Positions 22,474 through 33,920 of a stretch of 64,000 nt of DNA are shown one piece after another. Source of the stretch: Adiantum capillus-veneris (lineage: Eukaryota > Streptophyta > Polypodiopsida > Polypodiales > Pteridaceae); the NCBI GenBank assembly GCA_014529385.2, contig CM043959.1, positions 47,679,928 to 47,743,927 of the forward strand, read 5' to 3'. How positions within the stretch are numbered: the stretch's first letter is position 1; the number at the start of each line of letters is the position of its first letter. Made by a program: the position numbers and the translations under genes. The notes under the pieces were generated by a model, which saw only the letters and a list, made by a program, of their open reading frames with translations, did no database searches and was not told the origin of the DNA.

Positions 22474-23486
22474 TCACAGAATGTCATCACCACTATTATA
22501 GTAGTACACATTTTTTCCTTTAGTTGGGCTGCCCTTAACATGGCTTTTATTAGAAAAGGAAGTGCTAGAAGCGGAAGAGGAAGCACGAGGAGAAGTGGTG
22601 AAATATATTCCTTCATTGGTGTTGTTGTCTTCGTCATTGCCATTGTAATTTTCATCACTATCATCATCATCACTATGTGTGTAGTGAATGTGTCGTCCTT
22701 TGGAGAGAGAGCCGCCATTGTTGCCGCCATTAGAGCCTCCGTTGTTGCCGTTGCCGCCTTTAGGGCAAAATTGGGGTGGATGCCCAACTTTACCACACTT
22801 AACACACTTTTTGACTTTGAAACAATTTTGGGAAGAGTGGTTGGTTTTCCCACAATGTTTACATGCTTTCTTTGAATTAGAGACATATAATGCTTGAGAT
22901 ATGGGTGCCTCTTTAGTGTGTGTGTGTGTGTGTGTGTGCTTGTTTTCCTCCTCTTGGAGAGAGTGGATGATACTCTCAAGAGAGGGAACTGGTTCTTTTT
23001 CCTTAAGCACGGTGACTATGTGCTCATATGTAATAGGTAAGGATTTAAGAAGAATAGCTATTTTATCATCCTCATCTATGTTGCATTGAATGTAAGCTAA
23101 TTGGGTGCAAATACTCTTAAGCCTATTGACAACACTTGATAGTGTTTCATTGTCATGCATAATGAGTGAATAGAGTTGCATTTTAAGGGAGATCTTAGAA
23201 TGCTTACCCTTTGCCCCAAAAATTCTTTCTAGTGTATCCCATCCAATTTTAGCGGAAGTGGCTTGATCTAAGTGATGCACTATCTCATCCGCAACACTAT
23301 GAGTAGAATACCTAAGGCTTTCTCATCTTTTTGTGTAAATTCCCTTTGTTGTTATGCCGTTAGGTTTCCCCCTCCTTCGGTAGTAATCATACTCCATAGC
23401 CCTTTCTTCATCAAGTAGCCCTTGAGCTTGACTTGCCATGTATGGAAGCCAACTCCATTGAGGGTTGAGACGTCATTGTTACCCAT
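22474..23486 (-). pseudogene. Copia-type Gag with two zinc knuckles
   Basis: Gag begins at ATG 23486 (MGNNDVSTLNGVGFHTWQVK), is disrupted around 23300-23400, and continues in an open frame from 23280 to 22474. The open part has a UBN2-like helical region, then two CCHC knuckles, CKHCGKTNHSSQNC and CVKCGKVGHPPQFC. A Gly/Asn-rich then Asp-rich tail (HSDDDDSDENYNGNDEDNN) follows. Between UBN2 and the knuckles a (GT)n microsatellite encodes an alternating His-Thr run. Gag packages RNA; the two-knuckle form binds nucleic acid. No pol follows. Confidence 0.88.
22914..22939. repeat. (GT)n microsatellite inside gag frame
   Basis: About 12 GT units. On the minus strand, in the gag frame, it gives His-Thr repeats. 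Confidence 0.93.
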
Positions 23487-24339
23487 AATGTTAGATAATG
23501 TAAGCAAGGGGGTCCTATTTTGAGACTCTCAAAATGGTGTCTACCGTTTTACAAAAGCAATGTGTGCGGTAATGAAGAATAAAGGCTTAAAACATGCACA
23601 AACTAGCTTCAAATGTTACCGAAGTGTGCCGTGAAGTATAGCAATGTGTCGAGATGATTTGTAGAAGCTCTCCCTTGATGAACGAAGCTGAAAACGAGTG
23701 CAAAACAGAGAATTAATTCTCTGATTTGAAATTGAGTCCTTGTTGAAGCAAAACGGCCTTCAAAATGAGCTCTTTTCCTCCCGAAATCGATGTAGATGGT
23801 GCCCAAATTGAACGCCCTTGTAGCTCAAGCTTCGGACTAGCTTAAGGAAGCCTCAAACAATGATTTAGAGGGCTGAAAATGAGGTTTTAATTCTCTGTTT
23901 TGAAACAGAAAATTAAAAAACATGTATAAATAGACTAGTTTTGGTTGCATAAGCTAGCTAGTCTTGCCCTTTTGTCGTGTAGAGCTTGTAGAAGACTAAT
24001 GACGAGATTAAGAGTGTATTAATGATGATCTAATGAGGTTTAATGGGCTGTTAAAACAGAAAATGAAAAACCTCTTATTAGAGAGAGAAAATGAGCTAGT
24101 CTAGAGCTAGTTTGCACCAAAAATGATGAGAAATGGTGGGAATGGTTAGGGGCTATTTCGGAGATCTTAGAAGCTTTCCATGGAAGATTGGGAAAGCTAA
24201 GGCAGAAGGTGAAAGAGAATGAAGAGAAAACTTTCTCTCCTTTCCTTATTCTTGGGAAAGTGAGCCACCCACTTGGCCACTTGCCTCCCTTTGTTGACTT
24301 TGGCCACCTATTTCAAAAACGTTTTTGACAAGTGGAGGA

Positions 24340-24341
<2 letters not shown>

Positions 24342-24391
<50 letters not shown>
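24342..24391. repeat. (GA)n microsatellite in element leader
   Basis: About 24 GA units between the primer-binding site and gag of the gag-only element. Confidence 0.95.
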
Positions 24392-24396
<5 letters not shown>

Positions 24397-24469
24397 TGCC
24401 TACCACACTTAGCTAAGAGTGCACACATACTACCTAAAAGTGAGCTAGTGGCCCATGAGGGTCTTTAAT

Positions 24470-24481
24470 GCTCTGATACCA
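24470..24481 (-). other. Primer-binding site of gag-only element (tRNA-iMet)
   Basis: TGGTATCAGAGC on the minus strand, two bases inside the 5' LTR. Confidence 0.93.
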
Positions 24482-24483
24482 GT

Positions 24484-24527
24484 TGTTGGGAGATTTAGGG
24501 TGGATACATATGTGAAGCATTCATACT

Positions 24528-24558
<31 letters not shown>

Positions 24559-24734
24559 GAGAGAGAAACACTCTAGAAAAAAGGAAAGCAACCTTATATT
24601 GCTAGAGCAAAAAGACTTGTTATAACCATGAGAAGAGAGCCTCTTATGTAAGCTTCAAAGGTGAGTTTCTAGAGAATTCTAGGGATCACTCCCGCATGGC
24701 TAGGTAGGTAGAGAGCTAGTGTTTAACTCCCACA
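24484..24734 (-). repeat. Gag-only element, 5' LTR
   Basis: 251 bp and the longer of the pair, with TG...CA ends. It carries an extended (GT)n run near one end. Confidence 0.95.
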
Positions 24735-25400
24735 TTGGCATCTATGCCACATTTTTCGTGGCTATCGGACATTCCTGGCTACACACCACTAGCTACTCCT
24801 CTGGGAGTCACCCCAGTCGACACTCCTCGCTTCGGGGCCCAAAATCTAGTGGAGACACCTGACGTTCGTACCCCCATTGAGACGCCACTAGAGACCCTTG
24901 CTGAAACACCTAGGTTCACACGTCACACATGAGAGGTCTTGTCGTACTCGATCGACATCAGTGGCGGCATCATCTTGGATGATGAAGGCAAGAAGGTGAT
25001 CTCGCACTTGCAAGGTCTTTGCTTTCAGGTGTTTAGACACTACATACTAAACACCTGGAGTGAAGTTCCAAGTGAATTAAAAGACAGAGTCATCAGCATG
25101 CTTCATGAGGAGTTTTCCTTGTCAAGTCAGAATGATTGCTTCAATGAAGACCTGATGAAGGTTCGAATGCGCAAATACTACAAGCACAAGTGTTTTGAAG
25201 TACAAAAAGCAATAAAGCATGGGTGGAACAAACCAGATTGGCTAGCCAAAGAAGATTGGAAGAATGCAAAGTGAGCAGCACGCGAGAATCCTGATAAGTG
25301 GAAGCAACAAAAGGAGGCAGCCAAAGCGGGAGTAGAGACAAGGAGCTCGCACCACTTGGGGAGCGGCGGGTGGGCATCATTTGAGGCCGATTTTGTAAGT
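24735..25400 (+). pseudogene. CACTA second protein: TP-rich linker plus Transposase_24
   Basis: First a Thr/Pro-rich segment with repeats of the type DTP, ETPLETLAETP (to 24932). Then the frame 24939-25274 contains ILNTWSEVPSELKDRVISML and HGWNKPDWLAKEDWKNAK, which match the Ptta/En/Spm Transposase_24 family. The match continues after a stop as ENPDKWKQQKEAAKAG ... SSHHLGSGGWASF to about 25395. A stop and a frameshift break it. Such TNP1/Ptta proteins bind subterminal repeats (family knowledge). Confidence 0.85.
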
Positions 25401-26140
25401 GTTTTTGCATTGCTCTTTAGGTTTGATAGCTACATCTATTTGTACTTTTAAATTCTAACATAATGGATTCTTTGTATGTTTTGAACATTGGTCGATGACA
25501 GGACGTGACCCCACACCGTACGAGCGCGAGTACGCAGGCAGAAAAGGCTTAAACACCCTGATGCTGGACATTCTCAGTTCTCACGACGGCATGGTCAGTA
25601 TTTCACTTTACTCTTTTACACTTTTTGTGTTTTAATGATAAGCTAAGAAAATGAATTATTTTGTAATTATATGTTTATACTTACAGAAAGTACGTCTTAT
25701 TGTTTTTTCTGTAGAATCCGACAGATATGTTGCTTGGACGCGATGAGAAGTCTGATTAGAGGACGTTAGTCTAGCCATAGCCAGATAGCATTAGTTTCCT
25801 TTTCTCATAGCTTGTATATTGAGATGACGTGTATACATCTTTTTGTAACTATTGGAAAACCATGTATTTTCTCAATAATGGCAATTGTGTTGTAACTATT
25901 ACATTTGCAAAGCTTAACAATCAAGTGATTTTGCCTATGATGTGTATAATTGTCATTGATTTACTTTCGTCCAATTACTTTTGTCAGTTTTGTATCTTTA
26001 TTCTACAAACAATAATGTGCATGATGGAGTTAATGGTTATAATGTCTTGTGGGTGACTACTTTGGGTCTATAACTTGCACTTCCTTTCAAAGGTGAATTT
26101 GGGCTTATCTTGGATCCATTTAGGTTTACTCTATTCTAGA
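25400..26140. other. CACTA 3' noncoding region
   Basis: AT-rich tail, probably introns, last exon remnants and 3' untranslated sequence of the second CACTA gene. No recognised domain. Confidence 0.4.
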
Positions 26141-26179
26141 AACATTGAATATGGTGATGGGTGGCAGGGCATTTACTCT

Positions 26180-26406
26180 CGGGTGTTGCTATAAGCGTCT
26201 CTATATAAGGTTCTGTAATGTCTCTACAGACGGACTGTAACCTTTGCTATAACCGTCGCTATATGTGTCGCTTTATAGTGACGGTTATAGCGGCGCTTAT
26301 AGCAATGTTCTCGTAGCGACGGTCTTAGCAACGCTGTGGGGAGTATAAAACCCCAATGTATTTTCGTCGCTTAAAGCGTCATAAGTGCACATAAGCTCTT
26401 GTAGTG
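26180..26406 (+). repeat. CACTA right end: subterminal repeats and terminal repeat
   Basis: Several direct and inverted copies of a motif like GCTATAACCGTCGCTATA lie in 26186-26335, followed by the terminus. The last bases, GTAGTG (26401-26406), are the inverse of CACTAC. The terminal repeat read inward begins CACTACAAGAGCTTATG. The bases AGG just outside would be the 3-bp target duplication, but the left copy could not be located. Confidence 0.88.
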
Positions 26407-27027
26407 AGGTTCTGGTTTCCTCTTCCTGGTAGTAGATAACTCTATTTTGATAGGTTTGCTTGCATCAAGGACATCTGCAAAATTGGTAAGACAAAGACTC
26501 TGGAGTCTTGTCTTTTTAGGATTATGTAACCCTGACACAAATTGAGCTACCTTGACCTCTTCAGTCATCCCTGCTGGAGCATACTTGACAAGGGTTAAGA
26601 AATGTTGATAGTATGATTCCAGATCTTTGGTCCCTTGAGTACAGTCAAGAAACTTATTCATACGGTCTGAATGATAGACTTTGTTTTGATAGTTTGTAAG
26701 CTGGGTCTTAAGATAATCCCAAGTTGCAACATTAGGATCAACATTGTTTTCTATGCAATCGTCTCTCCACCAACGCTTGGCTGTTTTCTCTAGTTTGAAC
26801 TTAGCGATGATAGCTTTGTTTATTGCGGACGAATGAGCCAAGTCAAAGTAGTCATCCATGCACTCAATCCAATCTTCAAGAACTTTGCCTACATCTTTTC
26901 TTTCCCCGCTAAAACTCCCAGGTTGAGACTTGCAAAGCATAGCATCGATATCTCTATCAATGATGGTGTGTTGAGGAACAATAGATGCATTTACGTTAGC
27001 AGCAGCCTCATTTTCTCTAGGAGGCAT
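26407..27027 (-). pseudogene. Gypsy-type Gag, cut by CACTA insertion
   Basis: Starts at ATG 27027 (MPPRENEAAANVNAS) and is open for about 206 codons up to the CACTA terminus. It contains the retrotransposon gag domain (PF03732-like): KFKLEKTAKRWWRDDC, then ATWDYLKTQLTNYQNKVYHS, and LESYYQHFLTLVKYAPAGM. The remaining C-terminus, including any zinc knuckle, is replaced by CACTA sequence. The frame before the junction is intact, so the CACTA may have entered a functional gag. Confidence 0.9.
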
Positions 27028-28373
27028 GGTAACTTACTGCACCATATCAACCAAGGTCACACTTAGTAAAATATTCTATTTCTCTCGAAGTCCTTAAATC
27101 AAATAGACATTTAAAGATAAGATGAGAAGAAAATAGGAGAAGGAATTATGAATAAATTAATCCAATTTCTATATCACAAAACTTTGAGTTTTTGAAAAGT
27201 CTAAAAAATGTCTTGAAAAATTCTAATAAATCCTAATGGCTCTAACATAGTGCACTTAGTAATATCTATTGTGACATCTTTCCACTAGTGGAGCATAGTT
27301 GTCCCATTCCTTGAGTATCTCTGATGGTTGATTGCAATAATCCTTTATGATCTTTGGTTGGAACATATGTTCGTTGGCGTGTGAGTCATACCATTCTTGA
27401 GTAAGAGGTTTTTTGTTATAGGTACCCCCCATTTTGGTGTGAACAATCACCTTCCTGTATCTGAAGTAATCATCAAAGAAAGCAGATTCTTTTGGATACA
27501 CATCCGGTGTGTCCTATCCAACTAAGTTGTGTATATTTGCACAATCTGCAAGGCAGTGAGGTCTGTTGTAGGCATTGTATAAATTTTTACATTGCAAGGA
27601 TTATAGATTAGTGACTTCCCAAATAAGTCATAGCTTCCAAGGTACTGGGCTAAAGGAATGTCGGTTTTTGTTTTCGCATTGCCGTTCCCATACATTAAGC
27701 ATAACAATGTCAAAGGATCCCGTAGCCATTACTAAAGGAAGTATGTTTCTGGCCATCCACGTTTCCTTTGTCAGTCTTAGGGTAAGTTCATAAGCATTTA
27801 TGTACAATATTTGATTAGTGACTACAATCTCCATCCCCAACTTGGATTGTATCCACTCGATACTCCCAATAGGCGAGGGTTTATGATCAGGTGGTCTAAA
27901 CTTGGGGATCCCTGCAGCATAATGATACCAAGCTTGAAAGGTATTTGGTACAATAAAATCCGTAACATCAAACTTTTCTTCTCTTCCCCGTTATGTGTGG
28001 TAGTGACAAGCCTTTGCACTTTCACTCCAGTTTGGAAATGCTCCTCCACCATAAGGCGGGAGAGTATATCCACCCATATCCCTCGAGGCAAGATGTCAGT
28101 CATCTACACACACACCCCATCACTTAAGTTAGTTAGAATGATAAGACCAATATTCAAGCTCAAATATTATATCCTCAAAACAATATGTGCTATATCAAAA
28201 TCAAATTTTTATAACCATAGAAGACCAAAAAGGTACATAATGTTTCTAGGGAGATACATAAATACGAAAGGTCCAATGAACCAATTCTTGGTTCCTACAA
28301 CTGAGGTTCTATCCCTATATTTGTTCACATCTCGGGAGTCAAAGTTTAGCACTTCAACTTGTACACTAAAAGT
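27028..28373 (-). pseudogene. Unrecognised coding region upstream of gag, 3' part
   Basis: Several minus-strand frames (28103-27822, 27840-27628, 27501-27256) give protein-like sequence such as EIVVTNQILYINAYELTLRL and KESAFFDDYFRYRKVIVHTK, separated by stops. They lie between the 5' LTR and gag, where gypsy elements normally have no gene. I do not recognise the family. It could be an extra ORF, a captured gene, or an older element. Confidence 0.4.
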
Positions 28374-28565
28374 TGAAGGAGTACGAGTGGAAGTGAGACG
28401 TGAGAGAGAGTGCGAGAAGAAGAGCACGACGATATGGTGAACTCGCTCTACTGTAATGTGTAGAGCATAGTGAGTTCTTATTAGGTTTTTACAAAAGAAT
28501 ATGTGTACATACTTGGTGGCCCGCCCACTTACCTGGGCGACCACATTGGTCTTTTTACCCCAACA
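28374..28565 (-). repeat. Copia-2 3' LTR
   Basis: 192 bp. On the minus strand it starts TGTTGGGG and ends CTCCTTCA. Several of the differences from the other LTR are C/T or G/A. Confidence 0.96.
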
Positions 28566-28580
28566 ACCTCCCACTTAAAG
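28566..28580 (-). other. Copia-2 polypurine tract
   Basis: CTTTAAGTGGGAGGT on the minus strand, identical to the corresponding site of Copia-3. Confidence 0.88.
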
Positions 28581-28654
28581 TCCAATGTGGTACTTTAAGT
28601 GTGAGAGAAGCTACTATACAAGCTAATATACAACAGATGTAGAGAAGTGATGTA

Positions 28655-31600
28655 CTACCCTACACCTAACTGCTTGCGAAAATGCGCAAAGCTCTCTGCG
28701 GGAAGTCCTTTTGTAAGTAGATCAACAGGATTTTCTGTGATGTGAACTTTGACAAGCTGAAGTTGCTTATCCTCTAGCATTTCCCTAATGAAATGATACT
28801 TCACATCCACATGCTTTGTCTTTGAGTGATAAACTGGATTGCGAGCCAATTGTATAGCACTTTGACTATCACAATATAACACAGGCATCTCTTCTTTGAT
28901 TCCCAAATCTGTTACTAGTCGATTAAGCCAAATTGATTCTTTGCATGCCTCTGATGCTGCAACATATTCAGCCTTTGTAGTAGACTAAGTAACACAATCT
29001 TGTAATCTAGAACGCCGTGATACTGCTCCACCAACCAATGTAAAGACATACCCTGACGTAGACCTTCGGTTGTCTAAGTCACCTGCATAATCTGAGTCTG
29101 TAAAACCCTTTACACTTAGCTCCTGACTCCCATAGCATATACGCATACTCTTTGTAGCTTTCAGGTATCTCAATATTCCTTTCACTGCCTCCCAATGTTT
29201 CTTGCCTGGGTTTGACATGTATCGACTTACTACTCCCACTGCAAATGCAATGTCTGGGCGAGTAGCAATCATTGCATACATCAAACTACCCACTGCAGAC
29301 GCATATGGAATCTTATCCATTTCAGCTTGTTCTTCCTCAGACACAGGACAATCTTGTTTGCTAAGTTTCACATATGGTGGCAATGGAACACTCAATGCCT
29401 TTCCCTTCTCCATATTGAAACGTTGCAAAACCTTGTCAATATACTCAGTTTCAGATAACCAAATCAACTTCTTTGATCTGTCTCTCTCAATGCGCATACC
29501 AAGTATATGACTTGCCTCACCCATGTCTTTCATGTCAAACGATTTTGCCATCTTTGACTTCAAAGCTGAAATTTCTTCCAAGTGCTTGCGAGCAATCAAC
29601 ATGTCATCCACATACAAAATAAGGATCAGCCAACTACCATCCTTAGCCTTCTTTGTATATAGACAGTGATCGAACTCACTACGTTTGTAGCCTTGAGAAA
29701 GCATAAACTTGTGGAATTTATGGTACCATGCCCTCGGTGATTGTTTTAAGCCATAAAGACTCTTTAACAACTAGCATACCCAATCTTCCTTGCCTTTCTC
29801 AACAAACCCTTCTGGCTGCTGCATGTAAATTTCCACATCTAAATCACCATGCAAGAACGTTGTCTTGACATCCATTTGGTGCAACACCAAATCTAATATG
29901 GCAACCAATGCAAGAAAGCATCTCAATGTAGTCATCTTGACCACCAGAGAGAATACTTCATCAAAGTCAATGCCTTGTTCTTGCTTAAAGCCCTTGGCAA
30001 CAAGCCTTGCTTTGTACTTTGGTTGACTATCATGAGCGGTGATCTTATACCTGTAAACCCATTTACAAGGTAGAGCCTTTTTGCCATGTGGTAATTTAAC
30101 TAGCTTCCATGTCTTGTTTTTATGCAGAGCTGTCATCTCTGACTGCATGGCCAATTGCCAATTCCCGGAGTCCTTCATTTGCACTGCTTCCTTGTAACAT
30201 GAAGGCTCATTGCAATCAGTCAACATGACATAGTTCATAGATGGAACAAACCTATCAGGAGGTCGCGTGACACGTCCAGATCTAGGCACAATAGGTGGCT
30301 CAGGCTCAGTCACAACCTGTGGTTCCACTCTATCCTGTCCTTGCTCCTCTTGAGCCCTGACATTTTGTCTTGCACGTGCAGGTCCATCTTCTTGGAAGAC
30401 AACTCTTCTAATCTCCTCAACCCTCTCTGGTTTAGAATGATATTTGGATTCATTAAAGTGAACATCATTGCTGCGGACAACCTTTCTGGATTCGGGATCC
30501 CAAAGTCTGTACCCCATCTCACCAGAATTACCATAGCCTAGAAAGATGCACTTTCTACTCTTTAGCTCAAGTTTGTTCCTAAATTCCTTTGGAACGTGAG
30601 TATATGCCTCACAGCCAAAGACTCTGAGATGCTTCTATGAGGGCATTTTGCCTGACCATACCATCTCTGGCACTGAATCCTTCTGCAAAACCTTGCTAGG
30701 AGATCTATTTACAAGATGAACAGCTGTTGATACAGCTTCAGCCCAAAACCCATTTGGCAGCTATGCATTAGACAACATACTTCTGACATTCTCTTGTATG
30801 GTCCTATTCATCCTCTCAGCAACACCATTTTGAGGAGGATTGTAAGGAGCAGTAAGTTCACGTTTTATACCTTTTGACTCACAAAAGTCCTGAAAGGCCT
30901 TTGAAACATACTCTCCACCATTGTCAGTGCGTAAGCATTTAAGCTTCTTGCCACTTTGATTCTCCACAAGTGTCACAAACGTTTTGAAAACACTAAACGC
31001 TTCATCCTTGTGCTTGAGAAAGTAAACCCATACTTTCCTCGAGTAATCATCTATAAATGTCATAAAGTAAGAAGCTCCCCCTAGAGATAGGTTAGGCATA
31101 GGTCCACACAAATCACTATGAACAAGTGCCAACTGTGTATCTCTTCTACTGCTTCTATGCTTATGTGGCTGTTGTGTTTGCTTACCATTCAGACAATGTT
31201 CACAGAATTCAAAATCATTAAATGAAAAGCCAGGAAAATAACCAGAACGAGACAAGATTTCCATTCCCTTCTTGGACATATGTCCTAACCGGCTATGCCA
31301 CAAAGAAACGTTCGGCTGCTTGGTTACATTGATTACATTTTTAGAGACATTTGATACATAAATCATGTAAAGTCCTCCAGACTTTACTCCATGTGCTACT
31401 ATCATAGAACCCTTGGATATCTTTCACATGTTCTGTCCAAAAGTGGTGACGTAGTCAGCATCATCAAGTTAACCTGTGCTGATCAAGCTCTTTGTAATTG
31501 CAGGAACATGTCTCACATTCTTCAGCGTGAAAGAAGAGCCATTCTGAAACTTCAATTGAACGTCTCCAACACCTAAGATCTCACATGTCTGCCCATTGCC

Positions 31601-32635
31601 TAGCCGAACATGATCTTTAGTGGTCACATAAGAAGTAAACCACTCCTTGTTTGGAGACACATGAAGTGATGCCCCTGAGTCTATAATCCAGTCACTCAGT
31701 GCATTTCCATCAGATGCTGTAAGAAGAGCTGAGTCCATTGTATTCTTCAAGAAGTAGATGTCTCCTGACACTAGACTGTCATCCTCTGGAAGAGTGTTTG
31801 TCACATTTATTTCTTGAATCTTCACTGAGGACTTGTTCTTCTCACCATGGTCTTCAGCTTTCTCTTTGCCTTTTTCTGCTTTCCATTCTTTGCAGCCTCT
31901 TTTCATGTGACCCTTCTTGCCACAATGGTAGCATTCTATGTCACTCTTGACTTTAGCACTGCGGGACTTGCTACGAGACTGATTCCTCTTTCCACCTTTG
32001 TACTTTTCTTTGGTCCTTCCCCTGACAACTAAGGTTGTTCCTTTGCCTTTGTCCATTGTCTTTCTATTGGTTTCTTCAGTAAGTAGACTTCCTTCTAGAC
32101 CTGCTATGTTCAAACCATCTGGAGGTGCAGAATTACTCAAAGCTGTGCGAAAAGTGTCCCAACTTTCCGGCAATGTGATCAACAGGAACATAGCTCTAAC
32201 AGGTTCATCAAACTTGACACCTTGAGCTGAGAACTGACTATAGATTGTGTTGAATTCATTCAGATGATTGGACATAGGTGTCTCTTCTTTCATCTTCAAG
32301 TCAACAAGCTTCTTAATCCAGTATACCTGTGAAGCTGCACTCTGCTTCTCATAAAGATCACTCAGCTTTAACCATGCTTGATAAGCCGACATCTCGTCTG
32401 CTACATTGAAGTAAACGCTTTCTGCCAAAGTCAGCATAATGGTAGAAAGTGCCAATTCATCCATTTTGCTCCATTAATCTTCGTCCATATCTTCTGGTTT
32501 TATCCCCTTGAGCTTTATAGGTTTTATCTGCTTCTTTTGTACCAACATGTGCCAAATTTGCTTCTTCCACAATGGGAAATTGGTTCCATCCAGCTTCTTG
32601 ATATTGTAAAGAGCAGTGTCCTGTGATCCAACCAT
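28655..32635 (-). pseudogene. Copia-2 Gag-Pol, one frame with seven stops
   Basis: From ATG 32635 (MVGSQDTALYNIKKLDGTNF) to the terminal stop at 28655, all segments lie in the same frame. Premature stops are at 32474, 31469, 31424, 30761, 30635, 29771 and 28985, and I see no frameshift. Domains follow copia order: UBN2 gag, knuckle CYHCGKKGHMKRGC, protease IIDSGAS, integrase, reverse transcriptase with the motif A Asp kept (HQMDVKTTFL) and YVDD, and RNase H. At least 29771 and 28985 are CAG-to-TAG and 31424 is TGG-to-TGA compared with Copia-3. The same frame length as Copia-3 (about 1,326 against 1,321 codons) confirms a shared family. Confidence 0.95.
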
Positions 32636-33714
32636 AGCTACGCTTCACAGTAGTTTACTTTCCTGGGAAAAATTCGGCAGAGTTTCCCCTGTAAACTAAC
32701 CTCTGAACCAATATCAACCTGTCAAATGAACCAAGAAAGCTTCAGATTCTGCAGCAATTTTGGCAGAGTCTCCTTTGTAAAATGGCTCTAGTGTACTAAA
32801 AACAGACCAAAAAACAACTCAAAAAAAAAAACCCTCTCTCTGACACTGTAAGCTGCGGGTAAACCTGTCCTGCACCTGTACTGTCTCTCACTGTCCTGTC
32901 ACTGTCCTGTAAGCATAGACTGTGACAATGCCTCAACGGCAGTAAAGCAAAGATGCAATCCCAACTGTCTAACTCACAGTCAATGCATCCTAGCTGCCTA
33001 TCTAAGGGTGCTCGAGGGATCACTCCAAGACCTGTATCACCGAAAGGATCTCAACATTCGAGAATCCCCCATCTCAATAAAACCTCACTCGACCCTCAAC
33101 AAAGGCTGTAGTAAATCTGACAGTACATAGACTTCCCACAAAGTCATACATCCACAAATTTCCCACTGTATGTTGTAACCGCTGCGACGGTTGTTTTCTG
33201 CATGACTCACAGCCAGCAAACCCTCAACAAACATACATCATCTCTGACAATACATCCCATGTGGAAGTACCTGCAATGTCAGGATGAAATCTGGAATATC
33301 AAGCAGCAAACACAAGCTACCGATGAACTAGTGGATGTCACCTACAGTCTGTGTGTAGATGCGCCCGTGTATGACACGCCTCCAAGAACTGTGAGCCGTC
33401 CTTCGATGTGTAGACAGCCACAAATCAACACTCTGGGAGTGTCGATATTCTCAGCACCTGCAGTCGTACGCCGAAAACCCCAAATTTGCAGAGTCGGATC
33501 TGCACCCGCCGAGACCACGTAGTCGAAAATGGCCTGCGCAGACCTTTGTCGAAGCCGAACGATGGCCGAGATGACCTCAGAATGAAATTCTGAGAACACC
33601 AAGGCCTTCGGGCGCTCCCACAGGATTTGGGGCCGTGTCTTCGACTGTCGAATTTCACTCCAATCTGAGCTGGTGACTCTAGCCTCCTGCAGTGCTACCC
33701 GAGCCTTGATTTGA
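32636..33714 (-). other. Copia-2 untranslated leader
   Basis: About 1.1 kb between primer-binding site and gag start with no supported frame. Copia-3 has a leader of similar length. Confidence 0.7.
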
Positions 33715-33726
33715 GCTCTGATACCA
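33715..33726 (-). other. Copia-2 primer-binding site (tRNA-iMet)
   Basis: TGGTATCAGAGC on the minus strand, two bases inside the 5' LTR. Confidence 0.94.
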
Positions 33727-33728
33727 GT

Positions 33729-33920
33729 TGAAGGAGTACGAGCGGAAGTGCGACACGAGAGAGAGTGCGAGAAGAAGAGCACGACGATATGGTGAACTCG
33801 CTCTACTGTAATGTGTAGAGCATAGTGAGTTCTTATTAGGTTTTTACAAAAGAATATGTGTACATACCTGGCGGCCCGCCCACTTACCTGGGCGACCACA
33901 TTGGGCTTTATACCCCAACA
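33729..33920 (-). repeat. Copia-2 5' LTR
   Basis: 192 bp, same ends as the 3' LTR. The right flank AAAGT completes the target duplication. Confidence 0.96.

Larger units (their letters stand above)
21992..24734 (-). mobile_element. Gag-only nonautonomous LTR retrotransposon
   Basis: A 2.74-kb element with LTRs at 21992-22234 and 24484-24734, inverted ends TGTTGGGAG...CTCCCACA and the perfect target duplication TTGGC (21987-21991 and 24735-24739). On the minus strand the order is 5' LTR, Met-tRNA binding site, about 1 kb leader, gag, polypurine tract, 3' LTR. There is no protease, integrase, reverse transcriptase or RNase H, so it must use another element's enzymes. The LTRs differ at about 11 sites plus a (GT)n length change (about 4.5%). 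It is nested in the CACTA. Confidence 0.95.
17720..26406 (+). mobile_element. CACTA (En/Spm) DNA transposon, 5'-truncated, nested
   Basis: Contains degenerate TNP2 transposase (17722-19924), DUF4218-like and DUF4216-like segments (to about 21080), a Transposase_24 (Ptta/En/Spm) segment (about 24960-25395) and a right terminus at 26406. The terminus, read inward on the minus strand, starts CACTACAAGAGCTTATG and is preceded by subterminal GCTATAACCGTCGCTATA-type repeats. A gag-only LTR element (21992-24734) splits it. The right end lies inside a minus-strand gag gene, so the CACTA inserted into an older retroelement. Transposition is by cut-and-paste (family knowledge); this copy is inactive. 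Confidence 0.9.
28374..33920 (-). mobile_element. Copia-2: Ty1/copia element, inactivated by stops
   Basis: A 5.5-kb element with LTRs at 28374-28565 and 33729-33920 (192 bp each), the perfect target duplication AAAGT (28369-28373 and 33921-33925), a Met-tRNA binding site and a polypurine tract. Its coding region is closely related to Copia-3. The LTRs differ at about 8 of 192 sites (about 4%), so it is older than Copia-3. It lies inside the minus-strand gypsy-like element. Confidence 0.97.

Noticed and set aside
27811-28440. 209-codon + strand frame
   Set aside because: It runs antisense to the minus-strand element, has no domain, and crosses the left edge of Copia-2 at 28374.
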